Assembly (NCBI GenBank): GCA_018266355.1
Contig: JAFEAP010000023.1
Span: 1 to 64,000 of the forward strand
DNA: 64,000 bases
Direction of reading: 5' to 3'
Source of the DNA: Bdellovibrionales bacterium
GTDB lineage: Bacteria > Bdellovibrionota > UBA1018
Part shown: positions 16,610 to 28,288 of the stretch, one piece after another
How the letters are laid out: each line of letters opens with the position of its first letter
How positions within the stretch are numbered: the stretch's first letter is position 1
Program-made: the position numbers and the translations under genes
The notes under the pieces: model-generated
What the model was told of the DNA's origin: nothing
The model's input: only the letters and a program-made list of their open reading frames with translations
Database searches by the model: none

Positions 16610-17806
16610 ATGAAGATGCGACGGATCGCGGCTCGATTAGGGATTCTGGGGGTACTTTTCCACTTCGGAGCGTTCGCGCTCGCCGGCGACGTGCCCTCGG
16701 TTCACGACGAGGCGAAAGCGACCGTCGCGAAGCTCGCTTCGCCCGAGTTTTGGGGCCGCGGTTACACGAAGGACGGCATGGCGAAAGCGGCTGCCTATCT
16801 CGAAGGCGAGATCGCGAAAATCGGGTTGAAGCCGCTCGCGGGCGCCTCGTACCGGCAGCCCTTCGAATTTCCCGTCCAGACGTTCCCCGGGGAAATGGAA
16901 GTCAAGGTAAACGGCCGGCTCCTCGTTCCGGGACTGGACTACATCGTTTCGCCGGGTGCTCGTGGCGGAAAGCATAAGTTCGACCTCGTCGCGAAGGGCG
17001 CCGACGAATTCGTCGGCGGAAAGAATGAAGCGGTTTCCGTCGTCCTGAAGGACAAGCTCACGTGGTCGGTCGCCCGAAAAGTGAACGCGAACACGCAGAT
17101 CTTCCTCGATCGTGCCCGCATGCCCGATCGGCCGACGCGCGTCGCGTATCGCATCGAAACGAAGTTCCTCCCGAACTTCGCGGCGGCGAACATCGCAGGC
17201 TACGTCCCGGGCACGGTCAATCCCGAGCGCCTTTTCCTTTTTACCGCCCACTACGACCACCTCGGCGGCATGGGCGACCGGACCTTTTTCCCGGGCGCGA
17301 ACGATAACGCGAGCGGCGTATCGCTCATCCTCGAACTCGCGAAGTATTACGCCGCCCATCCCCAGCCGTACTCGATCGGCTTCGTCTTCTTCGCGGGCGA
17401 AGAGGCGGGGCTCATCGGTTCGAAATATTTCGTCGAGCATCCATTGGTCCCGCTCGATCGGATCCGATTCGTGATGAACTTCGACCTCGAAGGCACCGGC
17501 GAGGAAGGCGCGACCGTCGTGAACGCGACCGAGTTCCCGAAGGAGTTCGGGATCCTCACCCAGCTGAATAACGAAGGTCACTACCTCGTCCAGATCGGCT
17601 CGCGCGGGAAGGCCGCGAACAGCGACCATTACTGGTTCACCGAGCACGGCGTGCCGGCGTTCTTCATGTACACGATGGGCGGGATCAAGGCCTACCACGA
17701 CATCTTCGACAAAGCCGAGACGCTCCCCATGACGAAAATCGACGACGTTTTCGCGCTGACCTTGAAGTTCGGCCAGATGGTTTCCGAAGAAGCGGCCTTG
17801 CACTGA
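16610..17806 (+). CDS. Secreted M28-family metallopeptidase
   Basis: A 398-residue exported aminopeptidase. A signal peptide (about 1-26, ending FALAG) is followed by an N-terminal insertion region and the M28 catalytic domain. The two-zinc site is complete: H214 and D216 in HYDHLG, bridging D232 in GANDNASG, catalytic E264 with E265 in GEEAGL, D292 in NFDLEG and H363 in AYHDIFDKAE. M28 enzymes remove N-terminal residues from peptides. ATG 16616, six bases on, is an alternative start with AAAGG at better spacing. Located among other secreted hydrolases. Confidence 0.9.
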   Translation: MKMRRIAARLGILGVLFHFGAFALAGDVPSVHDEAKATVAKLASPEFWGRGYTKDGMAKAAAYLEGEIAKIGLKPLAGASYRQPFEFPVQTFPGEMEVKVNGRLLVPGLDYIVSPGARGGKHKFDLVAKGADEFVGGKNEAVSVVLKDKLTWSVARKVNANTQIFLDRARMPDRPTRVAYRIETKFLPNFAAANIAGYVPGTVNPERLFLFTAHYDHLGGMGDRTFFPGANDNASGVSLILELAKYYAAHPQPYSIGFVFFAGEEAGLIGSKYFVEHPLVPLDRIRFVMNFDLEGTGEEGATVVNATEFPKEFGILTQLNNEGHYLVQIGSRGKAANSDHYWFTEHGVPAFFMYTMGGIKAYHDIFDKAETLPMTKIDDVFALTLKFGQMVSEEAALH

Positions 17807-17912
17807 AGTTCGGCGACTGACGAAGTTTTAGACACCGAGGCGCCGCCGCGGACGCCTTGCGGAGGGGCGCGACCCGGTTTCCCTGGCGCGGCGTTTGCTC
17901 TTAGCCCCGACT

Positions 17913-19103
17913 GTGAAACCGCGTCTTTCGATCCTCATCGTCGCGATTCTCGCCGCCTCCGCCGCCCTGATCGGGTGCGGGGGACATCCTCGGAACGGGG
18001 ACAAGGCCCCCGAAAAACCGGCGCCGGTGACCGCCGACTTCGCGAAGAACCTCGACACGATCTATTCGAGTCCGTACGTCACGAACTGCGAGACCTCGCG
18101 GAAGGACGCGATCTACGCCGCCGCCCGCGCGCTCGACGCGTTCCAAAACGCGGTTCGCAGCCAAGCCGAACCTCCGCTCCTCGTCGAGACGAAGTCCTAC
18201 CGCTCCGTCCGGCACGGCGACTTCGTCGTACGAGAGTTGAAGTTCACTCCCGGAACGGACCCCTCCGCCGTGAATTACCGGTCGTGGGACGACTTCCTCG
18301 ACGATTTCCGCGAATACGGCCATTCCGGCGATCGCGCCGAGATGGAGCGCCTTGGTCGAAATCTCGGCGGGATGCTTTCCGACGATCTTTTCCGGACCGC
18401 GAGGGGCCTCGGTTACGGGGTGACTCCGACGAACCTCGACTTCATTTCCGCGATGGCCGTGAAAGCGCGCAAGTGCGCCGACCTGAGCATCTGCGCGATA
18501 CCCGATTTCACCGCCGAGGAAACCGCGTGGCTTCGGAATCAGCCGCGCTACCGCGAACTCCTCGACCGACTCGCGCCGAATTCCGCGATCGACGTCGAAA
18601 CGCGCAAGAAAGACCGCGACTCCTTGGCCCAGGAAATCGGCTGGGCGACGCGCGGCGATTTCGAGAAACATCGGGGAATCCGTTTCGAAGGCTCGAAACT
18701 CGTCCTTCAGCTCGATCCGGGCGATTTCGGGTTCATGCGTGAAGCGCTCGAGAAGTACATCCTTCCGATTTGGGCCGGACCCGGTTTCGAGCTCGCGATC
18801 GAATGGGTGACCGATCCGACCGACGACCTTTTCCGGCTCGTCCGCGACCCGGGTTCGCTCGGTCGTTCGTTCGTGCGTTACCGTACGCGCGAAGTGCACC
18901 TCTTTTCGCAGGTCCGCGATCGCGCCATCGCGCACGAGATCGGCCACGTCCTCGGCTTCGACGATCGCTATTACGACGAGTGGGAACCGAAGAACTGCCG
19001 TTACGTGAGCCGGTGGGACGCGACCGACCTGATGGCCGACGACACCACAGGGTTCGTCAAACCGGACGAATTCTCGACCTTGCGGGCTCAGTACGGGAAA
19101 TAG
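17913..19103 (+). CDS. Lipoprotein metalloprotease with HExxHxxGxxD site
   Basis: A 396-residue lipoprotein. I choose the GTG giving VKPRLSILIVAILAASAALIGC, with lipobox LIGC (C22); an upstream TTG at 17895 would give a six-residue longer leader. The C-terminal zinc motif is HEIGHVLGFDD: ligands H341 and H345, catalytic E342, and D351 in the third-ligand position, as in snapalysin-type and some other metzincins. A Met-turn candidate DLMADDTTG follows. The middle region has no recognised fold. Probably an envelope-anchored protease. Confidence 0.78.
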   Translation: MKPRLSILIVAILAASAALIGCGGHPRNGDKAPEKPAPVTADFAKNLDTIYSSPYVTNCETSRKDAIYAAARALDAFQNAVRSQAEPPLLVETKSYRSVRHGDFVVRELKFTPGTDPSAVNYRSWDDFLDDFREYGHSGDRAEMERLGRNLGGMLSDDLFRTARGLGYGVTPTNLDFISAMAVKARKCADLSICAIPDFTAEETAWLRNQPRYRELLDRLAPNSAIDVETRKKDRDSLAQEIGWATRGDFEKHRGIRFEGSKLVLQLDPGDFGFMREALEKYILPIWAGPGFELAIEWVTDPTDDLFRLVRDPGSLGRSFVRYRTREVHLFSQVRDRAIAHEIGHVLGFDDRYYDEWEPKNCRYVSRWDATDLMADDTTGFVKPDEFSTLRAQYGK

Positions 19104-19118
19104 CGGTCCGTTTCGAGG

Positions 19119-20387
19119 CTAGCCCTTCGCGCTGACGACTTTCGGTCCGACGACTCGATCCGCGAACTCGTACCTTTTCAGCGTTTCGGTCGCCGCTCGG
19201 AAACCGGAGCGAACGAGATCGGCGAGCTTCTTCGGCGAGAGCGAGAAGTGCTCGCCGAAGAACATCTGGGCGTCGGCCGGATTCGGATGGATGTAGATCG
19301 TGTCGACGTCCTTCCGGTGGTGAAGCTCGGCCTCGAGGATGCCGAGGATCCGCTTGAGGTGCTCTTCGGGGAGGCCGACCTGCTGGCAGTACTTCTCGAC
19401 GGCGAGGATCGCCGAGCGCTGGCTTTCCTTCTGGTAGATGTACTGGTTCACCTTCTGCTCGATCACGAGGTAGATCGATTGGATCAGGATCGCGGGCAGC
19501 CCGTGCTTCGTGAGCGAGCCGATCTCCTTCTGCCAGTGGTAAGGCTGGTGGGTATAGGACGCGAAAACGAGGTCACAACCGGCGTCCATCGCGACGTGGG
19601 TCGAGAGCGTGTCGCGGATCTCGCCGTCGACGTAGTGGGTTTCGTCCTCGGAACCGCCGTGTTGGATCGAGTAAGGCGTGTAGATGAACGGGAGCGAGCT
19701 CGAGGCCGCGCACGCTTCCGAGATCGAAACGTCGTTATTGTACTGGCAGTTCAGGTCGTGGGCCGGCGGCGAGTACGAATATTTTCCGAAGACGACCTTC
19801 CGCGAGTGATTCAGCTGGGTCGCGATGACGAAAAGGTCGGAAGCGTAGTCGGCGAAGCGGTTCGAGGGCAGTACCTCTTCGCGGAGGAACTGTTCGACGC
19901 CTGCGGTGGTGAAGAGGCCGGTCGCCTTGATCCAGCGAAGCTGGAGGATCGCTTCGAAGTTGCCCTTGATGATGCCGGCCGCGATCGTTTTCAGGAGTCC
20001 GAGCTGTGCGAGCTGTTCGCGAGCGAGGCCGGGACGCATCTTGAGCATGGTCGGGTATGTGAGCTTCGGCAGGATCTTCGGGATCGCGTCGCGCGGATCG
20101 GTGGGTTTACGGCCGATGAAACTATTGAAGATGTTCTCGAGGGAGTACCCGGCGGCGAGGTAGGCGCTGATGACGCTCCCGGCGCTCGAGCCGACAAACG
20201 TCGAGATTTCCATGGGTTCGCTCGGTCGCGGCGGAACGCCCGGGGTTTGAAGCCCGCCGGCGAACCGAAAGCCGCGCTCCTGCAAGCCAAGAGCGACGCC
20301 GAGGTGGAAGGCCCCCGCTTTTGTCGCACCCCCGCTACAAACGAAGGCGATCTTCTTTTTGGGGGCGATTTTTATGCGCTCGTCCAT
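19119..20387 (-). CDS. Patatin-like phospholipase
   Basis: A 422-residue patatin. The oxyanion loop is CSGGATKAGAFHLGV (residues 17-31), the nucleophile S68 sits in GSSAGS (66-71), and the catalytic aspartate is D254 in YVDGEIRD, giving the Ser-Asp dyad. DGE replaces the commoner DGG/DGA. Patatins hydrolyse acyl chains from phospholipids, and bacterial ones may be effectors. No signal peptide is seen, so it is cytoplasmic or exported by another route. Divergent from the helix-turn-helix gene. Confidence 0.88.
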   Translation of the reverse strand: MDERIKIAPKKKIAFVCSGGATKAGAFHLGVALGLQERGFRFAGGLQTPGVPPRPSEPMEISTFVGSSAGSVISAYLAAGYSLENIFNSFIGRKPTDPRDAIPKILPKLTYPTMLKMRPGLAREQLAQLGLLKTIAAGIIKGNFEAILQLRWIKATGLFTTAGVEQFLREEVLPSNRFADYASDLFVIATQLNHSRKVVFGKYSYSPPAHDLNCQYNNDVSISEACAASSSLPFIYTPYSIQHGGSEDETHYVDGEIRDTLSTHVAMDAGCDLVFASYTHQPYHWQKEIGSLTKHGLPAILIQSIYLVIEQKVNQYIYQKESQRSAILAVEKYCQQVGLPEEHLKRILGILEAELHHRKDVDTIYIHPNPADAQMFFGEHFSLSPKKLADLVRSGFRAATETLKRYEFADRVVGPKVVSAKG

Positions 20388-20765
20388 AAATTCGCGGGCT
20401 TCCGGAGAATCGGCGCCACCCTATGAGATTAGTTGAAGTTTCAAGCCCTGGAAATACAATGTTTCCCATGTCGACCACACCCGTCGAAAACGGTTTTTGG
20501 ATTCCTTTGATGGACTACGCCATGAAAAACGGCGTCAGTCTTTCGACGCTTCGTCGCCACATCAAGGCGGGGAAGATCCCGTACAAATCCGAGAACGGGA
20601 AGTACTACATCTTCTCGACGACGGAAGCGCCGCGCACGGCGGAAGCCGAGTGGATGCGTCCTTCGGCGGACACGCTGCCGCTGGAACCCCGGGTCGCCAA
20701 ACTCGAAGTCGATCTCAAGCGCGCCCAGGAAGAAATCTCCGAATTGAAAATGCTGGTGGCGATCT

Positions 20766-24426
<3,661 letters not shown>

Positions 24427-24497
24427 GTATCCGCAAGTAGGCTCGCCGGAAGGGTGATCCGTTCGAGGCGCTACGACGAAAATATCGGGTGCACGGG

Positions 24498-24525
24498 TTG
24501 ACTCGCGGGTCCTGCTCGATACGAT
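24498..24525 (+). promoter_or_regulatory. Possible sigma-70 promoter before the secreted protein gene
   Basis: TTGACT (24498-24503), a 16-base spacer and TACGAT (24520-24525) precede the gene at 24586 and would leave a leader of about 50 bases carrying the GGAGG site. The same GGTTGACTCGCG block occurs before the M28 gene. Confidence 0.35.
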
Positions 24526-24585
24526 CGGCGAGACTAGAACAGGATCGCGTCCCAGCGACTCGCAGATAAAACATTGGAGGTTTTT

Positions 24586-25080
24586 ATGTCGTTCATTCAT
24601 TCCCGTTTCGTCCTCTCCCTTTCCCTCGTGGCTCTCGTTTCCGCCGCGTCCGCGTTCGCCGACCCGAAGGTCGGTGATTCCGCGACCCTCGACGGCACGC
24701 TCGTCGGCCCGGGTTTGAACGCGAAGGTCGTCACGTCCCAAAAGATCACCGCGTACAACGCGAACACCGGCGTCTATACGATCGCCCAGTCGCAAACCGT
24801 CGCCGGCCAGACCGACTCCCGCGAAGTCCAAGCGACCGCGGACGACATGATGACGGAAGACCAGGCCGCCGCGGTCGTTTCGATGTGCGAATCCGGCCAG
24901 ATCGGTAAGAAAGAAAAGATCACCGTCGGCGCCGGCGCGTTCGACACCTGCCACGCGGTCGGGAACGACGGCACCGAGCTTTGGATCGCGGCCGTCCCGT
25001 TCGGGATCGTGAAGCTCCAAACGAAAGTCCAGGCGGGCACCGTCAGCCTCGGCGCCTCGGGCTTCACCCGCGGGCAATAG
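24586..25080 (+). CDS. Secreted protein of unknown function, 164 aa
   Basis: A signal peptide (MSFIHSRFVLSLSLVALVSA then ASAFA) is followed by a 135-residue beta-rich mature domain with two cysteines (in SMCESGQIG and DTCHAVG) that could form one disulphide. GGAGG lies five bases before the ATG at 24586, which rules against the in-frame ATG four codons earlier. It has its own probable promoter and terminator, so it is monocistronic. Similar small exported proteins with VGDSATL and GTELWIA motifs look specific to this lineage; function unknown. Confidence 0.8.
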   Translation: MSFIHSRFVLSLSLVALVSAASAFADPKVGDSATLDGTLVGPGLNAKVVTSQKITAYNANTGVYTIAQSQTVAGQTDSREVQATADDMMTEDQAAAVVSMCESGQIGKKEKITVGAGAFDTCHAVGNDGTELWIAAVPFGIVKLQTKVQAGTVSLGASGFTRGQ

Positions 25081-25112
25081 GCGCGAGAGCGTCACCGCCG
25101 GTAATCGAAATC

Positions 25113-25149
25113 GGGCGATCGGCCTTCGGGTCGATCGCCCTTTCATTTC
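25113..25149 (+). terminator. Rho-independent terminator
   Basis: GGGCGATCG (25113-25121) and CGATCGCCC (25132-25140) form a perfect 9-bp GC-rich stem, followed by TTTCATTTC. It lies 32 bases after the stop of the secreted protein gene, and before the convergent radA end. Confidence 0.75.
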
Positions 25150-25173
25150 GAGCGGCGACGGGTCGCGAAGTCT

Positions 25174-26586
25174 TCAGGCGAGCAGCTTCGCGAGTTCCCG
25201 CACGCGGGAAATCGTGAGCACGCGCAACCCGGCGCCGGCGAGCACTTTCTTAGGGGTGTTCTCGGGAACGACGGCGGTCGAGAAACCGAGTTTTTTCGCC
25301 TCCGCGATTCGCACGTCCATCTGGGGGGCGCGCCGGACTTCTCCGGTGAGCGCGAGCTCGCCGAGGAAGAGCCAGTCGCCCGGGAGCGATACTTCCTCCA
25401 TGCTCGACCAGATCGCGGCGGCGGCGGCGAGGTCGACCGCCGGCTCGGAAATGCGCAGGCCGCCCGAGACATTGAAGAAGAGATCCTTCTGCATGAGGGC
25501 GAGCCCCATATGGCGTTCCAGAATCGCGGCCAGGATCGACAGCCGCGCGCCGTCGATGCCGACCGCCGTCCGGCGCGGAACCGCGAGTCCCGACGGCACC
25601 ACGAGGGACTGGAGTTCGACGAGAAGCGGACGCGAACCTTCGAGCGAAGCCGTGATCGCGACGCCCGAAACCGATTCCTTCCGTTCGGAGAGGAAGAGGG
25701 ACGAAGGATTCCGCACTTCCTTGAGTCCGTCCGAATCCATCTCGAAAACGCCGAGTTCGTTCGTCGAGCCGAAGCGGTTTTTCACCGTGCGGAGCAGCCG
25801 GTAGCTCTGCGTGCCCTCGCCCTCGAAATAGAGGACGGTATCGACCATGTGCTCGACGGTCTTCGGCCCGGCGATCGCGCCTTCCTTCGTGACGTGACCG
25901 ACGAGCCAGACGGCGACGCCCGCGGTTTTCGCGAGGGTCATTAGTCGGGTCGTGATCTCGCGCACCTGCGAGACGGAGCCCGGCGCGCTCTGGGAATACG
26001 CGGTGCTGAACGTCTGGAGCGAGTCCATGAAAAGGATGTTCGGTTTCAACTCGAGCACGTTCGCGAAAACGCGTTCGAGGCTCGTTTCGGCGGCGAGGAA
26101 GATCCGTCCCCCGCCCTCGACGCCCATCCGTTTCGCGCGCGCGGCGATCTGATCGAGGGACTCTTCGCCCGAGACGTAGAGGATCTTCAGTTCCGGGTTT
26201 TCCGCGAGGACGCCCTTCGCGAGTTGGAGGAGGAGGGTCGACTTTCCGATGCCCGGATCCCCTCCGAGTAGCGTGAACGCGTCGGGGACGAGGCCGCCAC
26301 CGAGCGTGCGGTCGAGCTCGGCCATTCCGGTCGCGATGCGGCGTTTCGCCGACTTCGATTCGACGTCGTCGAGCGCCACGATATCGGCGGTTCGCTTCCC
26401 GAGGGCCTTAAACTCCTTGAAGTCGTCTCGGACGGACGCGATCGACCCGGCCGAAGTTTCCGGAGCGGACTTGTCTTCCTTTTCCTCCGCGAAGGTATTC
26501 CAGGACTCGCAGGTCGGGCATCGGCCGAGCCATTTCGCGGTCGTGAAGCCACAGTTCTGACACACGTACTGGGTTTTAACCTTCAT
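25174..26586 (-). CDS. radA: DNA repair protein RadA
   Basis: A 470-residue RadA, the RecA-like branch-migration helicase used in recombination. It begins MKVKTQYVCQNCGFTTAKWLGRCPTC, the four-cysteine zinc finger. The ATPase core has Walker A GDPGIGKST, the RadA-specific KNRFGSTNELG motif, and a C-terminal Lon-protease-like domain that ends near the stop. The start is fixed by the zinc finger position. It is divergent from a small gene only 34 bases away, with a palindrome between. Confidence 0.95.
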   Translation of the reverse strand: MKVKTQYVCQNCGFTTAKWLGRCPTCESWNTFAEEKEDKSAPETSAGSIASVRDDFKEFKALGKRTADIVALDDVESKSAKRRIATGMAELDRTLGGGLVPDAFTLLGGDPGIGKSTLLLQLAKGVLAENPELKILYVSGEESLDQIAARAKRMGVEGGGRIFLAAETSLERVFANVLELKPNILFMDSLQTFSTAYSQSAPGSVSQVREITTRLMTLAKTAGVAVWLVGHVTKEGAIAGPKTVEHMVDTVLYFEGEGTQSYRLLRTVKNRFGSTNELGVFEMDSDGLKEVRNPSSLFLSERKESVSGVAITASLEGSRPLLVELQSLVVPSGLAVPRRTAVGIDGARLSILAAILERHMGLALMQKDLFFNVSGGLRISEPAVDLAAAAAIWSSMEEVSLPGDWLFLGELALTGEVRRAPQMDVRIAEAKKLGFSTAVVPENTPKKVLAGAGLRVLTISRVRELAKLLA

Positions 26587-26597
26587 CCATAATTCCG

Positions 26598-26609
26598 TAA
26601 CACATGTTA
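26598..26609. promoter_or_regulatory. Palindrome between radA and the divergent small gene
   Basis: TAACACATGTTA is a perfect 12-bp palindrome in the 34-base divergent gap. One regulator bound here would block both genes. TAGAAT (26608-26613) overlaps it and could be the -10 element of the rightward gene, which would then have almost no leader. Confidence 0.35.
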
Positions 26610-26620
26610 GAATCGATGCG

Positions 26621-27052
26621 ATGGCCAAAGAGAAAGACGGTTGGGCGAGGTTTCGGGAACGTGAAAACGAGCGGGTCGAGGAGGAACGGTCGCGGCTCCA
26701 AGAGGAGATGCGGAAGATCGATCCGAAGGTCAAGCTCGGGGAAACCACGACGACCGATCAGGTCTTGATCGAACTCCTGACGAAATGCGAAGTCATGATG
26801 GAACAGATCACGAACCTCTATGGAATGTGGATCCAGGGGCTCGAACGCACGCCGCCCACCGTCCAGCGCAAGCACCTCGAAGACTTGATCCTGAAGATCC
26901 AAGCCGCGCCGAAACCGACGGCGAACCTCCGTTTTCGCGTGAACGAGTTCCACACGAAGTACAACACCTATAAGGATAAGTGGGACCGCCTCCTCAAGGA
27001 CGTCGAGGCAGGCAAAGTCGTCGTCAAACGGAAGAGCGTTTCGGGGTCGTAA
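26621..27052 (+). CDS. Hypothetical cytoplasmic protein, 143 aa, helical
   Basis: A highly charged, mostly alpha-helical soluble protein starting MAKEKDGWARFRERENERVEEE. The centre (about 45-120) has an amphipathic pattern with VLIELLTKCEVMMEQITNLYG and a Phe/Tyr/Trp-rich stretch FHTKYNTYKDKWDRLL. It ends in a basic tail KRKSVSGS. I do not recognise a family. Its position, divergent from radA over a very short gap, hints at joint control. Confidence 0.7.
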   Translation: MAKEKDGWARFRERENERVEEERSRLQEEMRKIDPKVKLGETTTTDQVLIELLTKCEVMMEQITNLYGMWIQGLERTPPTVQRKHLEDLILKIQAAPKPTANLRFRVNEFHTKYNTYKDKWDRLLKDVEAGKVVVKRKSVSGS

Positions 27053-27061
27053 TTCGGACGA

Positions 27062-28153
27062 TTACCAGCTGCCGCCCGCGCCGTGGGCGAGGAGCAGGTC
27101 GCGCGCGGAGATCAAGTTCTTGATCGCCTTCGCGCGGGCCGGGTCGTCGCCCTTGCCCTTTTCCATCCCGGCGAGATCGAGACGGGAGAAATCCGCGTTC
27201 TTCCAGATCTTCATCACCGTTTCATCGACCATCGGGTCGATGCCGAGCGAGACCAGCGCGTCGCGGGTTTCCTTCGCGAGCACGAGCGAGGCGGTGATCC
27301 GTTCGGCGATTTCGGTCGGGTCGCGCCGATCGAGGTTCGGCGTCCACTTCTTCGAGAAGAACTTGGTCGTCGCGAGGCGCCAGAGCTTTTCCATCGTGTT
27401 CGGCGTGTTGCCGAAATCGTCGGAGTCGGCGATCGCGTAGCCGTACGCCATCAGGAAGTTCGCGCGAAGGCGAAGGATGAACTGGGTGTCGGAAGTATAC
27501 TTACCGACGGTACGGGCCCACGCCGGAAGTTCCGATTCGGCGATCTCGCCGCGGTTCTTCGCCTGGTTCAGCCGAAGGCCCTCGAGGAGGATATCCATCG
27601 GACGGAGAGACTTGTATTTCGTGCCCGCGAGATACGCGTCTTGGAGCGCGTTCGTGCGGTGAAGGGTCGCCGCGAGCGCGTAGAGCGTGGCGTAGTTCGA
27701 CGACTGCTTCGTCGCGTTTACCTTCGAGCGGTCCTTCGTGTAGGGCTGGATGCCGGTCAGGAGTTCGGTCGCCGCTTGATCGATCGAAATGTCGCGCGGA
27801 GTGACGGAAGCACAAGACGTGGCCCAAACCTGGTACTCGAAGCCCTGCATGTACTTCGCGGCGAGTTCGAGTTTTTCGTTGATGTCCTCGGCGTCCTTGA
27901 TCTCGTGCATGTCGTTGTCGCGCGACTGCTTCGAGTTGCCTTGGCGGAGCGCCGTGTACATCTTGCACGTCGTCTCTTCCATGCGTTTCGTGGTGTCCGA
28001 CATGTCTTCGGTCGTCTGACCCATCTTTTTCGTCTGGTCCTTCATGTCCATCGTCGCGTCGTGCATGTCGTTCACTTTCGAGCACGAAGCGAGCACGGAG
28101 ACGGCGGCGAGCGCGAGCAGAGACCGGACGGCGGACGAACGAACGGCGATCAT
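27062..28153 (-). CDS. Heptad-repeat lipoprotein, short paralogue (5 heptads)
   Basis: A 363-residue lipoprotein with lipobox LASC (C24). Residues 28-62 are five heptads of the form xxMxx(T)T (KKMGQTT, EDMSDTT, KRMEETT). After CKMYTALRQGN comes a mainly helical globular domain, about 290 residues, closely matching the gene upstream on the same strand (for example LAAKYMQGFEYQVW, LRANFLMAYGYAIADSDDFGN, MKIWKNADF). GGGGG lies before the ATG. Presumably a periplasmic homo- or hetero-oligomer anchored in the outer membrane. Function unknown; the domain has no name I can give. Confidence 0.85.
   Translation of the reverse strand: MIAVRSSAVRSLLALAAVSVLASCSKVNDMHDATMDMKDQTKKMGQTTEDMSDTTKRMEETTCKMYTALRQGNSKQSRDNDMHEIKDAEDINEKLELAAKYMQGFEYQVWATSCASVTPRDISIDQAATELLTGIQPYTKDRSKVNATKQSSNYATLYALAATLHRTNALQDAYLAGTKYKSLRPMDILLEGLRLNQAKNRGEIAESELPAWARTVGKYTSDTQFILRLRANFLMAYGYAIADSDDFGNTPNTMEKLWRLATTKFFSKKWTPNLDRRDPTEIAERITASLVLAKETRDALVSLGIDPMVDETVMKIWKNADFSRLDLAGMEKGKGDDPARAKAIKNLISARDLLLAHGAGGSW
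27968..28072 (-). repeat. 21-bp coding repeats, 5 units (short paralogue)
   Basis: Five 21-base units code the heptads of the short lipoprotein (residues 28-62). They are in the same register as those of the longer paralogue and end at the same Thr-Thr-Cys boundary. Confidence 0.75.
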
Positions 28154-28288
28154 AAGAACCCCCTGGAAAGTTCCGGAGTTCTATCTCGCTATGCGTTATC
28201 GCGCAAGCCGCGAAAACGCGGGCTTGGACAGCCTAAATCGACGGGAGTTTTCCCGTGATTCTTGAGGGTTAGCCTCGGACGACGCCGA

